Source: Psychrobacillus psychrodurans (lineage in GTDB: Bacteria; Bacillota; Bacilli; Bacillales_A; Planococcaceae). Taken from it: a stretch of 64,000 bases of DNA. The notes under the pieces are model-generated. The model made no database searches and was not told the origin of the DNA. It worked only from the letters and a program-made list of their open reading frames with translations. Positions within the stretch are counted from its first letter, which is position 1, and every line of letters begins with the position of its first letter. This document shows positions 52,334-60,897 of this stretch, one piece after another. Location: the NCBI RefSeq assembly GCF_027563345.1, contig NZ_JAMKBK010000013.1, one strand, 5' to 3'. The translations under genes and the position numbers were made by a program.

Positions 52334-54034
52334 TTATGTACGCCAAGCGTCTTCTTTCACTAATGCATCAATTTTCTTTAAAGCTCCCGGTTCTACCTCT
52401 TCGACTGCTGTTGCTGCATCTTCTAAAGCCTTAGAATAACGTAATTGTCTAAACGCTTCCTCTGCTTCTAGTAGTCGCGCATGAATTTCCGGATGACTTG
52501 CACGATAGCGGTTACCGTATTGAATAATTTTCTCTGTCAGTAACACATTTTCTAACATTTCTTTCGCTCTGTTATGTACTTCCTCCATACATGCCTCTGC
52601 TTTTTCTAAATAATTATCCACTAAAGACATATTTAGAGGCACTTCCTGGAGACTTTGCATTGCTACATAAATATGCTCTTCCGCTTCTTCTAAACGAACG
52701 TCCATATCCTCTGGAATTCCAGGAATATTGGCTTTTTGTAACATGCGGTCGGTATCATGTAACATATCTTTAAGTTCATCTAGTTTTTCACGCGCACTAT
52801 TTTCATCGATGCGAAGGTTTTTCAAGCGATTTGCAAATCGGTCCTGTTCTTCATATAGCCGATCAATTTCTTCAGCAATTTCATTTAGCTCTTCTTGTAG
52901 GCTTGAGTATGCAGATTGTTCTTCTTCTACCCGGCTAGAAAGCAATTCATACTTCTTCTCTAATTCCTCCAGCTCTTTTAAACAGCTTTGTGGAATTTCC
53001 GCTTCTTTTTCTGGTAGACGATAGCTCTGTTGTACATATGCAGCCTCTTCACTAACAGCACGAGTAACAGATGTAACTTCACGTAAACGTGTGCCAGTTT
53101 GTTCTTTATATTGATCAACATATTTTTTCGCAAGTACTTCTTTTTCCAATAAATCATAGAAAGTGTCTAATTCGTCTTTTAACTCTTCTACTCTACTTAT
53201 TGTTTTACCGACGTTCAGTTCAATGATTGCTTGTTTTAACTCTACAAGTTCTGCTTCTATAGAATCCAATTTTTTATTCATTTCAAGATGCTGTAAGTAA
53301 TAAGAACCTTCTTCCATTTCTTTTTGCCCATTACGTAATTCATGAATAATGGCTGGAATTTTATGTTGAATTTCGGATAGAACTGTAGGAATATCATGTA
53401 ATTTTGGGAAGAACTTTTGGCCATCATCTTGAACAGTTATAACAAGTTCTCGTGCACTCAAATAATTTCCTGTATCCGTTAGTCTATCAAATTCCTCAAA
53501 CTGCGGAATGAAGGATTCTAACTTTTGTTCCAAAGCCTTCACTGCTTCTCCAAAGGAATACTGATGTGCAAGAAGTGTTTTTCTAGCTGCACGATGCTGT
53601 TCCTTCAATTGTTCCATCTCGATACGGTTTTTTTCTTCACTACCGATTAGTTCCTCGAGTTCGGTTAAAATTTCAGACATTTTTTTATCACAAAGAGATA
53701 TTAACGTTTGAATTTCTTTTTCAATTTTAGTCGCCTTTGGGAATATAAACCTATCTATACTTTCTTCAGCGTCAAATAATAGAACATCGATTTTGGGCAT
53801 ATGCACATCCATTACCTCTGTCCATGCATTTCTCCACCTTTCAAACATTTCCTCTGTTTGACCATTCATATTCAGTTGTTTTACTTTTGTCATTTCTTCT
53901 AAAATCGGTTTGTTTTGAATTTGATGTTTCTCATGTTCTAATCTCTCTATTTCTGCGTTATGTTTTCGTCTTATGATAAATGCAAAAATTGCAATTACTA
54001 AAAGTATAATGACTGCTGGGATGATATACTTCAT
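52334..54034 (-). CDS. ezrA: Septation ring formation regulator EzrA
   Basis: EzrA is a membrane-anchored regulator of FtsZ ring assembly and placement. The 566-aa protein has one N-terminal membrane segment (IIPAVIILLVIAIFAFIIR) and then a long series of coiled-coil spectrin-like repeats rich in Glu, Lys and Gln. There is a conserved C-terminal patch with RYRASHPEIHARLLEAEEAFRQLRY (in parts). Length matches B. subtilis EzrA (562). It has its own promoter and terminator and is divergent from hisJ. Confidence 0.95.
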   Translation of the reverse strand: MKYIIPAVIILLVIAIFAFIIRRKHNAEIERLEHEKHQIQNKPILEEMTKVKQLNMNGQTEEMFERWRNAWTEVMDVHMPKIDVLLFDAEESIDRFIFPKATKIEKEIQTLISLCDKKMSEILTELEELIGSEEKNRIEMEQLKEQHRAARKTLLAHQYSFGEAVKALEQKLESFIPQFEEFDRLTDTGNYLSARELVITVQDDGQKFFPKLHDIPTVLSEIQHKIPAIIHELRNGQKEMEEGSYYLQHLEMNKKLDSIEAELVELKQAIIELNVGKTISRVEELKDELDTFYDLLEKEVLAKKYVDQYKEQTGTRLREVTSVTRAVSEEAAYVQQSYRLPEKEAEIPQSCLKELEELEKKYELLSSRVEEEQSAYSSLQEELNEIAEEIDRLYEEQDRFANRLKNLRIDENSAREKLDELKDMLHDTDRMLQKANIPGIPEDMDVRLEEAEEHIYVAMQSLQEVPLNMSLVDNYLEKAEACMEEVHNRAKEMLENVLLTEKIIQYGNRYRASHPEIHARLLEAEEAFRQLRYSKALEDAATAVEEVEPGALKKIDALVKEDAWRT

Positions 54035-54185
54035 CGTAAGCCCCCTGTTCCAAATTCAAAAAGTTCTATTTCCAATGTTACTCTATATCTTACCATGCTT
54101 TTTATGTTATTGTTTCATAAAAGAAGAGAAAAGCAATTAATTCTTAAAAAAACTTATATTTCTATAATTTGGAGGCTGATTTCTG

Positions 54186-54983
54186 TTGAAAAGGAATGGA
54201 CATATCCACACACCTTATTGTCCACATGGGACAGAAGATTCCTTTCATTTGTATATTGAACAAGCAATTCAAAGTGGCTTTGAGGCAATTACCTTTACTG
54301 AACATGCTCCCTTACCTTTAGGTTTTATAGACCCAACACCTAATAAGGACAGCGGGATGAGCTTGAACCAATTGGAATTTTATATTTCCGAGTTACAAAA
54401 GTTGAAAAAAGAATATAACCAGGATATTGTTATTTCTACAGGTTTAGAAATCGATTTTATAGCTGGATTTGAGCAAAATACTACATCTTTCTTAAATACA
54501 TATGGGAAATACTTAGATGACTCTATTTTATCAGTTCATTTCCTAAAATATGAAGGTGACTATACTTGCATTGATTTCTCTAAATCTACATTTTTAAAAT
54601 TCGTTGACCGACTTGGTACCCCAATGTCTGTGTATAAATTGTATTATAAAACACTAATGGATTCAATAACGAGTAATCTAGGTCATTTTAAACCGAAGAG
54701 GATAGGACATATCACGTTAGTCCACAAATTCCAACATACCCTTACCGAAAGAGTGCAGGACCATGAAAATATAGTAGCTATTTTGAATGAAATCAAACAA
54801 CAGCGACTAGAACTTGATGTAAATACTGCTGGTTTAGCTAAGCCCCATTGTTTAGAGATATATCCACCTCTGCCTTATATAAAACTAGCGAAGGAACTCG
54901 AGATTCCTCTTGTATATGGATCTGATGCACACCAAGCAAAAGATTTACATCAGTTTTATAATGAAATAAGTAACTTACTATAG
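54186..54983 (+). CDS. hisJ: Histidinol-phosphatase HisJ (PHP family)
   Basis: HisJ removes phosphate from histidinol phosphate in histidine synthesis, in the PHP-type replacement of the HAD phosphatase. The 265-aa protein has HIHTPYCPHGTEDSF (metal His), FTEHAPLP, GLEIDFIAGFE and GSDAHQAKDL at the end, all typical PHP ligands. The start is TTG at 54186 with GGAGG upstream. It is followed immediately by the ytsP gene, and the two probably form an operon. Confidence 0.92.
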   Translation: MKRNGHIHTPYCPHGTEDSFHLYIEQAIQSGFEAITFTEHAPLPLGFIDPTPNKDSGMSLNQLEFYISELQKLKKEYNQDIVISTGLEIDFIAGFEQNTTSFLNTYGKYLDDSILSVHFLKYEGDYTCIDFSKSTFLKFVDRLGTPMSVYKLYYKTLMDSITSNLGHFKPKRIGHITLVHKFQHTLTERVQDHENIVAILNEIKQQRLELDVNTAGLAKPHCLEIYPPLPYIKLAKELEIPLVYGSDAHQAKDLHQFYNEISNLL

Positions 54984-54999
54984 AATGGAGAATGTAAAT

Positions 55000-55479
55000 A
55001 TGTTCACAAAATCAATCTACTCTGAAGATTTAACAGCTAATTACACTATGCTTTCCAAACAATTAGATGCTCTTTTAACTGGAGAAACAAATGCAATTGC
55101 AAATTTAAGCAATGCTTCTGCACTATTAAATCAATTTTTTGATCAGATTAATTGGGTTGGGTTTTATTTAATGGAAGATGGAGAACTTGTACTGGGACCA
55201 TTCCAAGGGTTACCTGCATGTGTTAGAATTCCACTTAGTAGAGGTGTTTGTGGAGCAGCAGCTTCCAAACAAGAAACAGTTATTGTCCCAGATGTACACG
55301 CTTATCCAGGCCATATTGCATGTGATGCAGCATCACAATCTGAAATTGTAGTTCCTATAGTTAAAAATGGTGAACTGGTAGGGGTCCTAGATATCGATAG
55401 TCCTATTAAAGATCGATTCACCGAGCAGGATGCAGAAGGCTTGGAACAATTTATTAAAATATTGGTTAAGCATATATAA
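55000..55479 (+). CDS. ytsP: Free methionine-(R)-sulfoxide reductase (GAF type)
   Basis: The 159-aa GAF-domain enzyme reduces free Met-R-sulfoxide. It has NWVGFYLMEDGELVLGPFQGLPACVRI, then RGVCGAAASKQETVIVPDVHAYPGHIACDAASQSEIVVPI (in parts), with the three conserved Cys: ACVRI, GVCGAA, IACDAAS. Length matches YtsP/YebR. Start: ATG at 55000 with GGAG 9 bases upstream; an ATG 15 bases earlier has none. It follows hisJ within 17 bases. Confidence 0.93.
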   Translation: MFTKSIYSEDLTANYTMLSKQLDALLTGETNAIANLSNASALLNQFFDQINWVGFYLMEDGELVLGPFQGLPACVRIPLSRGVCGAAASKQETVIVPDVHAYPGHIACDAASQSEIVVPIVKNGELVGVLDIDSPIKDRFTEQDAEGLEQFIKILVKHI

Positions 55480-55516
55480 ACAATGGCTGTGCCAATATAT
55501 TGACATTAGAGGAGAA

Positions 55517-55546
55517 GTAGGACCGTTTAGAAGGTCCTACTTTTTT
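55517..55546 (+). terminator. Terminator of the hisJ-ytsP operon
   Basis: GTAGGACC pairs with GGTCCTAC around 8 bases, followed by six T residues. Confidence 0.85.
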
Positions 55547-55789
55547 CAATGCAAGACTGGCCTAAATATTGTTAATCCACTTTCAGAATACCTTCTAGAA
55601 GATAAAGATGGACTATGCTACTCGCTATAAAGTAGAAAGCCAAGATATTTGAAAACCTAAGCTAAAGGATGAATGGAAGCTATAACTTTTTTAAAATCAG
55701 GTGATGTAGTTGCATTCTCACTCAATTACGGGTCTTTACTATCAGCAATGACCTCCACAAGGTGATTAAAAGGAATTATATAAAATAAA

Positions 55790-55816
55790 GAGCACTTAAC
55801 TATACGTTAGGTGCTC
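55790..55816 (-). terminator. Candidate terminator of the beta-helix gene
   Basis: GAGCACCTAAC pairs with GTTAAGTGCTC around 5 bases on the minus strand, followed by TTTATTTTA. It lies about 120 bases after the stop codon. Confidence 0.55.
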
Positions 55817-55934
55817 TTCCTCTTTGATTAAAACAACTGTTCGTCAAATAACAAACTATTATTGTTCACTTGGATAACCTATTTCAACTTTAATAGAATT
55901 ACAGTAGCTACTTCATCCCAAAATTTTACATTCT

Positions 55935-57956
55935 TTATATGATAATTTCTATTTCCAAACCACCGTGAGTCATATTCTCAAAAGGAACATGATCTGATTC
56001 TTTTGTTTGTTTTATACCTATCGTAACAGTTGAATTCGAAACATGATGACTGTAAATATAATCTATTGAATGACTATCTGATGTTAGTCCATTCTCTCCT
56101 GTTTGAGAGAATTTTACCAATGGTACAATGCCGGGAGAGACATGTTGAAGCTTGACCACTAACCCCTTAGGATTGCTCTCAACTAAAGAAACATAAGGTT
56201 GCCCGCTCTTAAATTGAATGCTCCCATTTCCATTATTTGCTGCCAGGCTAAATACAATTGGCTGACTCTGAAGAGGCTGGAATACTGCATTACCGCCTAC
56301 TAGTGTATTATGTCCAACTGACCCAGTTGTTTCTGCAGTGAGTGGTACTCCTTCATCCCCCATCTTAATCGTATTTCCAACTACCCCTACATCCTTACAA
56401 TTCCATATTCTTAACCCGTATTGAGTTAAAGGATTAGGTGTTTTAATCGTGTTGCCTTGGACCGATCCATCCTGTAAATTTCGGACTAATATTCCTCCTG
56501 CTATTCTTGGATGATCTACATCTACTATATTATTGGTCACATTTCCACCAAAGTTTGGTTGAGTAGGAATGGAATATCCAGCATAAATCACATATGGCTC
56601 AAAAATGGTATTTGCAATATCCAGCTCATCTGGAACTCCGTGAATGATATTCCCATCAACAATCAATCGATCAAAAGAACCTACAAAAATAACTCCGTCT
56701 GTACCAAAGCAATTTTCAACATGATTATTGGTCACTATTGCATTCGTCTCTTGATTGACTTTCGTTTGCCTTTGTACTCCTCCAATATAGATAGCTCCTA
56801 ATGGATTTTTAGCATAACCACAATTTTCGATTTTATTGTTAGCTATAATACAGTCCTTTGCATATTGCTCTACATTAGTCCACTTATAATAGACCCCTCC
56901 AACCATGGAATCAGATATAAGATTATCTGTTGCTATTAAACCACCGCCAGCATGGCCATCTATAGCTTTACGTTTATTTCCCCTAAGCGTACACCCACTT
57001 ATTAAAAGATCGTTGGCTTTAGAAAACAACGTACCCAGTGAATTGATCCCATAGCCAGGATCTACATAAGTATGATGTTTGGAGGCATGTGGATGCCCTG
57101 CCCTATCGCTTATACTATTAATTACCCGCGGTCTTTCTACTGCCGAGAATACATAATTGCTAGAATAATTATCATGAGCATTACATTCTATAAAAGTTAT
57201 GTTTGCATTATCTCCGTATTCTAAATCGGTTGGTAGATAGTCCCCTAAATGTCCTACCGAAAATCCTGAGTAATTAAATCCACTACTTTCACAAGCTCTG
57301 AAGATAATATTATTACAACCACGATGTACTAAAACTCCACTTCCTACATTCCCTATAAATCCTCCGCCAAATAATCCGAATGGTTGACCATCATTTCTAG
57401 CACGTGCACTCGTATCGAAGCTATTATTTTTTCTATAATTCCAAAATCCAGATGTTGGATAGCCCCCAGCAGAAGTACCTTTTTCCCCATAACCAGTTAC
57501 AGGATCTATTTCAGGGAACTCACCATATCCCTCAAACTTGATACCTTCAATAATACAATCCTCACATAGCTGAAGCTCTAATATTCCCTGTGCATGAGTT
57601 CTTGTGAATAAAACAGCACCATAACCTATTAAGTGAATTCGCTTCTTACCTCTCAGCAGCAGACAAGGCTGATCATTGTTTGGAAAATCATTTAGCTTTG
57701 TATTCTTCTCTAGCCAATAATTTCCTGGAGGTAAAATCAGGGTATCACCATCATTTGCATGATTAAGAGCTAACTGTATTAAATCCTGTATTTTAGTCCG
57801 CCCAGTTGTGTCTGCCTTTATAGTCTTAGCCGTTCCACCTTCTATTTCATCTAACATTTCAAAATTACGTGTTATCCCCTGAAGGAAATCCTTTGAAAGT
57901 TTGTCCTCGATATTGGTTGGAATATAATATTTTTTCTTGGGTGTATAATTTGTCAT
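55935..57956 (-). CDS. Right-handed beta-helix (pectate lyase-like) protein, phage-like
   Basis: This 673-aa protein has many Asn-rich, short repeats of the type TNNHVENCFG and VDGNIIHGVP, typical of parallel beta-helix proteins, with GDTLILPPGNYWLEK near the start as in pectate lyase superfamily tail proteins. The N-terminus (DKLSKDFLQGITRNFEMLDE) resembles the head-binding part of phage or prophage structural proteins. No signal peptide or membrane anchor. It may be a tailspike-like polysaccharide-binding or cleaving protein. Catalytic residues are not clear. No other phage genes are next to it, so it is an orphan. Confidence 0.7.
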   Translation of the reverse strand: MTNYTPKKKYYIPTNIEDKLSKDFLQGITRNFEMLDEIEGGTAKTIKADTTGRTKIQDLIQLALNHANDGDTLILPPGNYWLEKNTKLNDFPNNDQPCLLLRGKKRIHLIGYGAVLFTRTHAQGILELQLCEDCIIEGIKFEGYGEFPEIDPVTGYGEKGTSAGGYPTSGFWNYRKNNSFDTSARARNDGQPFGLFGGGFIGNVGSGVLVHRGCNNIIFRACESSGFNYSGFSVGHLGDYLPTDLEYGDNANITFIECNAHDNYSSNYVFSAVERPRVINSISDRAGHPHASKHHTYVDPGYGINSLGTLFSKANDLLISGCTLRGNKRKAIDGHAGGGLIATDNLISDSMVGGVYYKWTNVEQYAKDCIIANNKIENCGYAKNPLGAIYIGGVQRQTKVNQETNAIVTNNHVENCFGTDGVIFVGSFDRLIVDGNIIHGVPDELDIANTIFEPYVIYAGYSIPTQPNFGGNVTNNIVDVDHPRIAGGILVRNLQDGSVQGNTIKTPNPLTQYGLRIWNCKDVGVVGNTIKMGDEGVPLTAETTGSVGHNTLVGGNAVFQPLQSQPIVFSLAANNGNGSIQFKSGQPYVSLVESNPKGLVVKLQHVSPGIVPLVKFSQTGENGLTSDSHSIDYIYSHHVSNSTVTIGIKQTKESDHVPFENMTHGGLEIEIII

Positions 57957-58415
57957 TTTTTATATCTCCCCTTAAATTATTTTTCTAAGAACTACAGGCT
58001 TCCACGATTTTTTATTCCATTTTTGTAAGAATGATTGGTTGCTATTTAAACAATGGGAACAATCTTCTAACCCCCTCTAATAATCTATCAATAGTTATAA
58101 TATTCCATTTTCTAATAAAAAGGTAAAGAGAGAAGCTATAATTTCCGCCAAAACAAATCTTAAGAATTAATTTTTAAAAGTTATTCTATGACACTTACAC
58201 TACCACCTAAGGAAAATAGTGGTTAAATTGATAGGGTGAAAAAAGAGAATCGCTAAGTACTATTTTCTAAAAAAATATCCTGCTATTAGTGAAGATATTA
58301 TTCCAAACATCAGAAACGCTTCTAAGATACACTCCCCTTTCAATATTTTTCTTTAATTCATCAAAAAATTAACTCAGACTAGACTAATTTCCTTGTTTAG
58401 TACACTAAGTTCTAT
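57957..58415. other. Gap between the beta-helix gene and a small membrane gene
   Basis: No gene or clear repeat was found here. It should contain the promoter of the beta-helix gene, which has GGGGAGA just before its ATG. The sequence is AT-rich. Confidence 0.4.
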
Positions 58416-58449
58416 AAAAAAAACGTTAATCCTTCTCGAATTAACGTTT
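58416..58449 (-). terminator. Terminator of the 58459 gene
   Basis: AAACGTTAAT pairs with ATTAACGTTT around 9 bases, followed by TTTTTTT on the minus strand. Confidence 0.85.
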
Positions 58450-58458
58450 CTATCTATA

Positions 58459-58740
58459 TTAAATAATAATTTTAAGCCAGGTCATTATTCGAATAATCTC
58501 GAATGGTTTAAACCAAGTATATAAAAAGAGAATAATAAAAAATGAAATAACGGATATGTATTTCATACTTCCTTTTTCTTCTTTAAAGATAGCTATAAAA
58601 CTAAATATACCTCCCATTAATAAACATATTGCACCTATAAGTAGGAGGGGTTCAAAATAGCTCTCTATTATCCATGTGAATACAAAAAATAAACTCCCCA
58701 ATACAATAAAGGCAATTGACCGCATGCTGAATGGAACCAT
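58459..58740 (-). CDS. Small membrane protein of unknown function
   Basis: The 93-aa product has three predicted membrane segments (about 8-25, 30-52 and 59-78) separated by short loops, including a KEEKGSMK loop. I do not recognise a family. The ATG has GGAGGTG 5 bases upstream and a strong terminator follows, so a real gene is likely. It lies in the accessory stretch between the beta-helix and acetyltransferase genes. Confidence 0.65.
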   Translation of the reverse strand: MVPFSMRSIAFIVLGSLFFVFTWIIESYFEPLLLIGAICLLMGGIFSFIAIFKEEKGSMKYISVISFFIILFLYTWFKPFEIIRIMTWLKIII

Positions 58741-58887
58741 AATACACCTCCAAGGTCATTTTCTTAATATGACTCTATGTAGCATAAAAAGTTCCAATTC
58801 TTTCTTTCAAATTATTTTTAATGTAGTTAAGTTGCTTCAATAAAAATGTTCCATAAGCTGTTCTTATTTTTAATGTTAATGCTTATA

Positions 58888-59328
58888 TTATAAACTTTTT
58901 TCAAGAATAATTTTATGCAATCCTTTTTCATCGGTATATGTCTCAATGACATCAAATCCATTTTTTATATTCAAAACTAACATACTGCGCCATCTGTTCA
59001 TTGTTTTTGTTTGTACAAGACTATAACCTTTTCCCCTTAAATAGTTGTGTTGTTTTTCCATTATGGTAGAACCAATCCCAAATTCTCGAAAATTAGTAGC
59101 CACCCCGCCTAACCAACTATAAAATTTAGTATCATCTAATGCATATCCAATCTTGTACCCTATAACTTTTGCACCACTCATAGCAGCAATTACTAATAAT
59201 CCAGGTTTATTTGCCATTTTGTTCGTTAAATCATCAGAAGCACCAAAAATATCTGTATGCAATTCAACGATTCTATCTAATAAAAGTCTATTAGGTAACG
59301 AGTCAAAGATAAGATAATCAATCTTCAA
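58888..59328 (-). CDS. GNAT family acetyltransferase
   Basis: The 146-aa protein has a GNAT-like core: IAAMSGAKVIGYKIGYAL, then SWLGGVATNFREFGIGSTIMEKQHNYL, which has the R/Q-x-x-G-x-G/A type acetyl-CoA loop, and a C-terminal GFDVIETYTDEKGLHKIIL. The substrate is not known. The start is TTG at 59328 with AAAGGAG 8 bases upstream. No operon partner is visible. Confidence 0.78.
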   Translation of the reverse strand: MKIDYLIFDSLPNRLLLDRIVELHTDIFGASDDLTNKMANKPGLLVIAAMSGAKVIGYKIGYALDDTKFYSWLGGVATNFREFGIGSTIMEKQHNYLRGKGYSLVQTKTMNRWRSMLVLNIKNGFDVIETYTDEKGLHKIILEKSL

Positions 59329-59583
59329 TTATATTTCTCCTTTCATTCCACTTACTTAATAAATCGATTTCAATTTAGCTGTTAAAACTCTGCATTTTAT
59401 ATCCAAAAAGTAGTTATTCGCGGAAATGTCTAACACAAAATCATCTACTTCTGGAACAACAAGATTAACATGGGGAACTTATTCATTTCATAAAAACAAA
59501 GAATTACTATCCTAAGCACCCCCACCTTCTACCTTCAGATTGAATTATATCCAACAAATTACGTTATGCTCACGTAGGCGTAC

Positions 59584-59612
59584 ACAAAAAAACAGAAGGA
59601 GATTTCTCCTTC
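59584..59612 (-). terminator. Terminator of the gamma-lyase gene
   Basis: GAAGGAGA pairs with TCTCCTTC, followed by TGTTTTTTT on the minus strand. Confidence 0.85.
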
Positions 59613-59618
59613 CATTTA

Positions 59619-60806
59619 TTACATATTAGATAAAGCCTGCTGTAAATCTTCTACGATATCACTAGAGTTCTCCAGCCCAACAGAAAGTCTTAATAAACCT
59701 TCTGTTATACCCATCTCTAATCTTTCTTTTACAGGTACAACCGAATGAGTCATCGTGTAAGGATGCTGTATCAGTGTTTCAGCGTCTCCTAAACTCACGG
59801 CAATTTTTATTAATTTAAGTTCATTCATCAGCTTTTGTGCTTGTTTCACTCCCCCTTTTATAGTAAAGGAAATGAGACCACCACCAGCTTTCATCTGTTT
59901 CTTCGCTACATCGTATTGAGGATTATCCTTATCGAAAGGATAATAAATATTTTCTACAGATGGATGTGCCTTTAAAAAGTCGAATACTGTACTGGCATTT
60001 TCCGAATGTCTGTCCATACGGATATGCAACGTTTTTAAACCTCGTATTAATAGCCATGCATCGAATGGGGAAATGATACCGCCAAAGTCTTTTTGAACAG
60101 TACCTCGGATTGTCTCCATTTCCTCCTTATCTCTTCCTACTAAAATCCCTGCGATAACGTCTCCGTGTCCATTAATATATTTTGTAGCACTGTGAAGAAC
60201 GAAATCTGCCCCTAACTCAATCGGGTTTTGTAAATATGGAGAGGAGAATGTATTGTCAACTACTACCGGAATTCCATGTTTCTTAGCAATTTTTGTGATT
60301 AGTTCTATATCTACAATCTCCATCGTCGGATTAATCGGTGTTTCTATATATATACAAGTAGTATTTGGTTTAATTGCATTTTCTACCTCTTCTTCTGTCA
60401 TTAATGCTTTTAAGTCATGCGTAATATCGTATTTTTCATTTAAAATTTTTAGTAGTCCGAACGTACAACCATAAATTCCTCTAGTACATAGAACATGATC
60501 ACCTGATTTAGTAAGGTGAACTAATATTGTACTCACAGCAGCCATTCCAGAACCAAAAGCTAGTGCTCCTCCCCCTAACTCCATTGTGGCAATCCGTTCC
60601 TCCAAAACTTGTACGGTAGGGTTTCCTAATCGGGAATATATCCCACCAGTCTCTTCTCCAGCAAACCTTCTCTCTCCCTGCTCTGCTGTGTCAAATGCAA
60701 ATGTTGATGTTTGGTAAAGTGGAACTGAAAGGCTATCTTGATGCTTTCCAGTTTTATATCCTTTATGAATATACAATGTCTCTTTAGAATAACTTGAATT
60801 ACTCAT
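59619..60806 (-). CDS. PLP-dependent methionine gamma-lyase / cystathionine gamma-synthase-type enzyme
   Basis: The 395-aa Cys/Met metabolism PLP enzyme has the PLP Lys in HSATKYINGHGDVIAG, FGSGMAAVSTILVHL and the YSRLGNPT substrate loop. TRGIYGCTFGLL carries the Cys that is typical of methionine gamma-lyase (Cys116 in the Pseudomonas enzyme). I therefore favour methionine gamma-lyase, which cuts methionine to 2-oxobutyrate, ammonia and methanethiol. Cystathionine gamma-lyase or synthase is possible. No S-box or T-box was seen upstream. Confidence 0.8.
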   Translation of the reverse strand: MSNSSYSKETLYIHKGYKTGKHQDSLSVPLYQTSTFAFDTAEQGERRFAGEETGGIYSRLGNPTVQVLEERIATMELGGGALAFGSGMAAVSTILVHLTKSGDHVLCTRGIYGCTFGLLKILNEKYDITHDLKALMTEEEVENAIKPNTTCIYIETPINPTMEIVDIELITKIAKKHGIPVVVDNTFSSPYLQNPIELGADFVLHSATKYINGHGDVIAGILVGRDKEEMETIRGTVQKDFGGIISPFDAWLLIRGLKTLHIRMDRHSENASTVFDFLKAHPSVENIYYPFDKDNPQYDVAKKQMKAGGGLISFTIKGGVKQAQKLMNELKLIKIAVSLGDAETLIQHPYTMTHSVVPVKERLEMGITEGLLRLSVGLENSSDIVEDLQQALSNM

Positions 60807-60861
60807 ATAAATACCCCCTTTTGTAAACGCTTACATATAGTGTACATGGAATATAAAAAAA

Positions 60862-60897
60862 AGAAAAGGCACCTCCTCAAGAAGAGTGAGATGCCTT
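60862..60897 (-). terminator. Terminator overlapping the GGDEF gene end
   Basis: AAGGCA-TC... pairs with ...GTGCCTT on the minus strand in an imperfect stem with a long loop, followed by TTCTTTTTTTT. It overlaps the last residues of the GGDEF gene. Confidence 0.6.

Larger units (their letters stand above)
55480..55934. other. Non-coding gap after ytsP
   Basis: The gap holds the ytsP terminator (55517-55546) and a candidate terminator of the beta-helix gene (55790-55816). A 30-codon open frame (55673-55765) has a ribosome-like AAGGATGA but no recognised product, so I do not list it as a gene. No repeat of the modular family is visible. Confidence 0.5.

Noticed and set aside
55673..55765. 30-codon open frame with AAGGATGA upstream in the gap after ytsP
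   Set aside because: Too short, no recognised product, no promoter or conservation visible; likely chance.
59329..59583. Possible S-box or T-box upstream of the methionine gamma-lyase gene
   Set aside because: That gene starts at 60806, and only about 70 bases separate it from the GGDEF gene; no riboswitch core fits.
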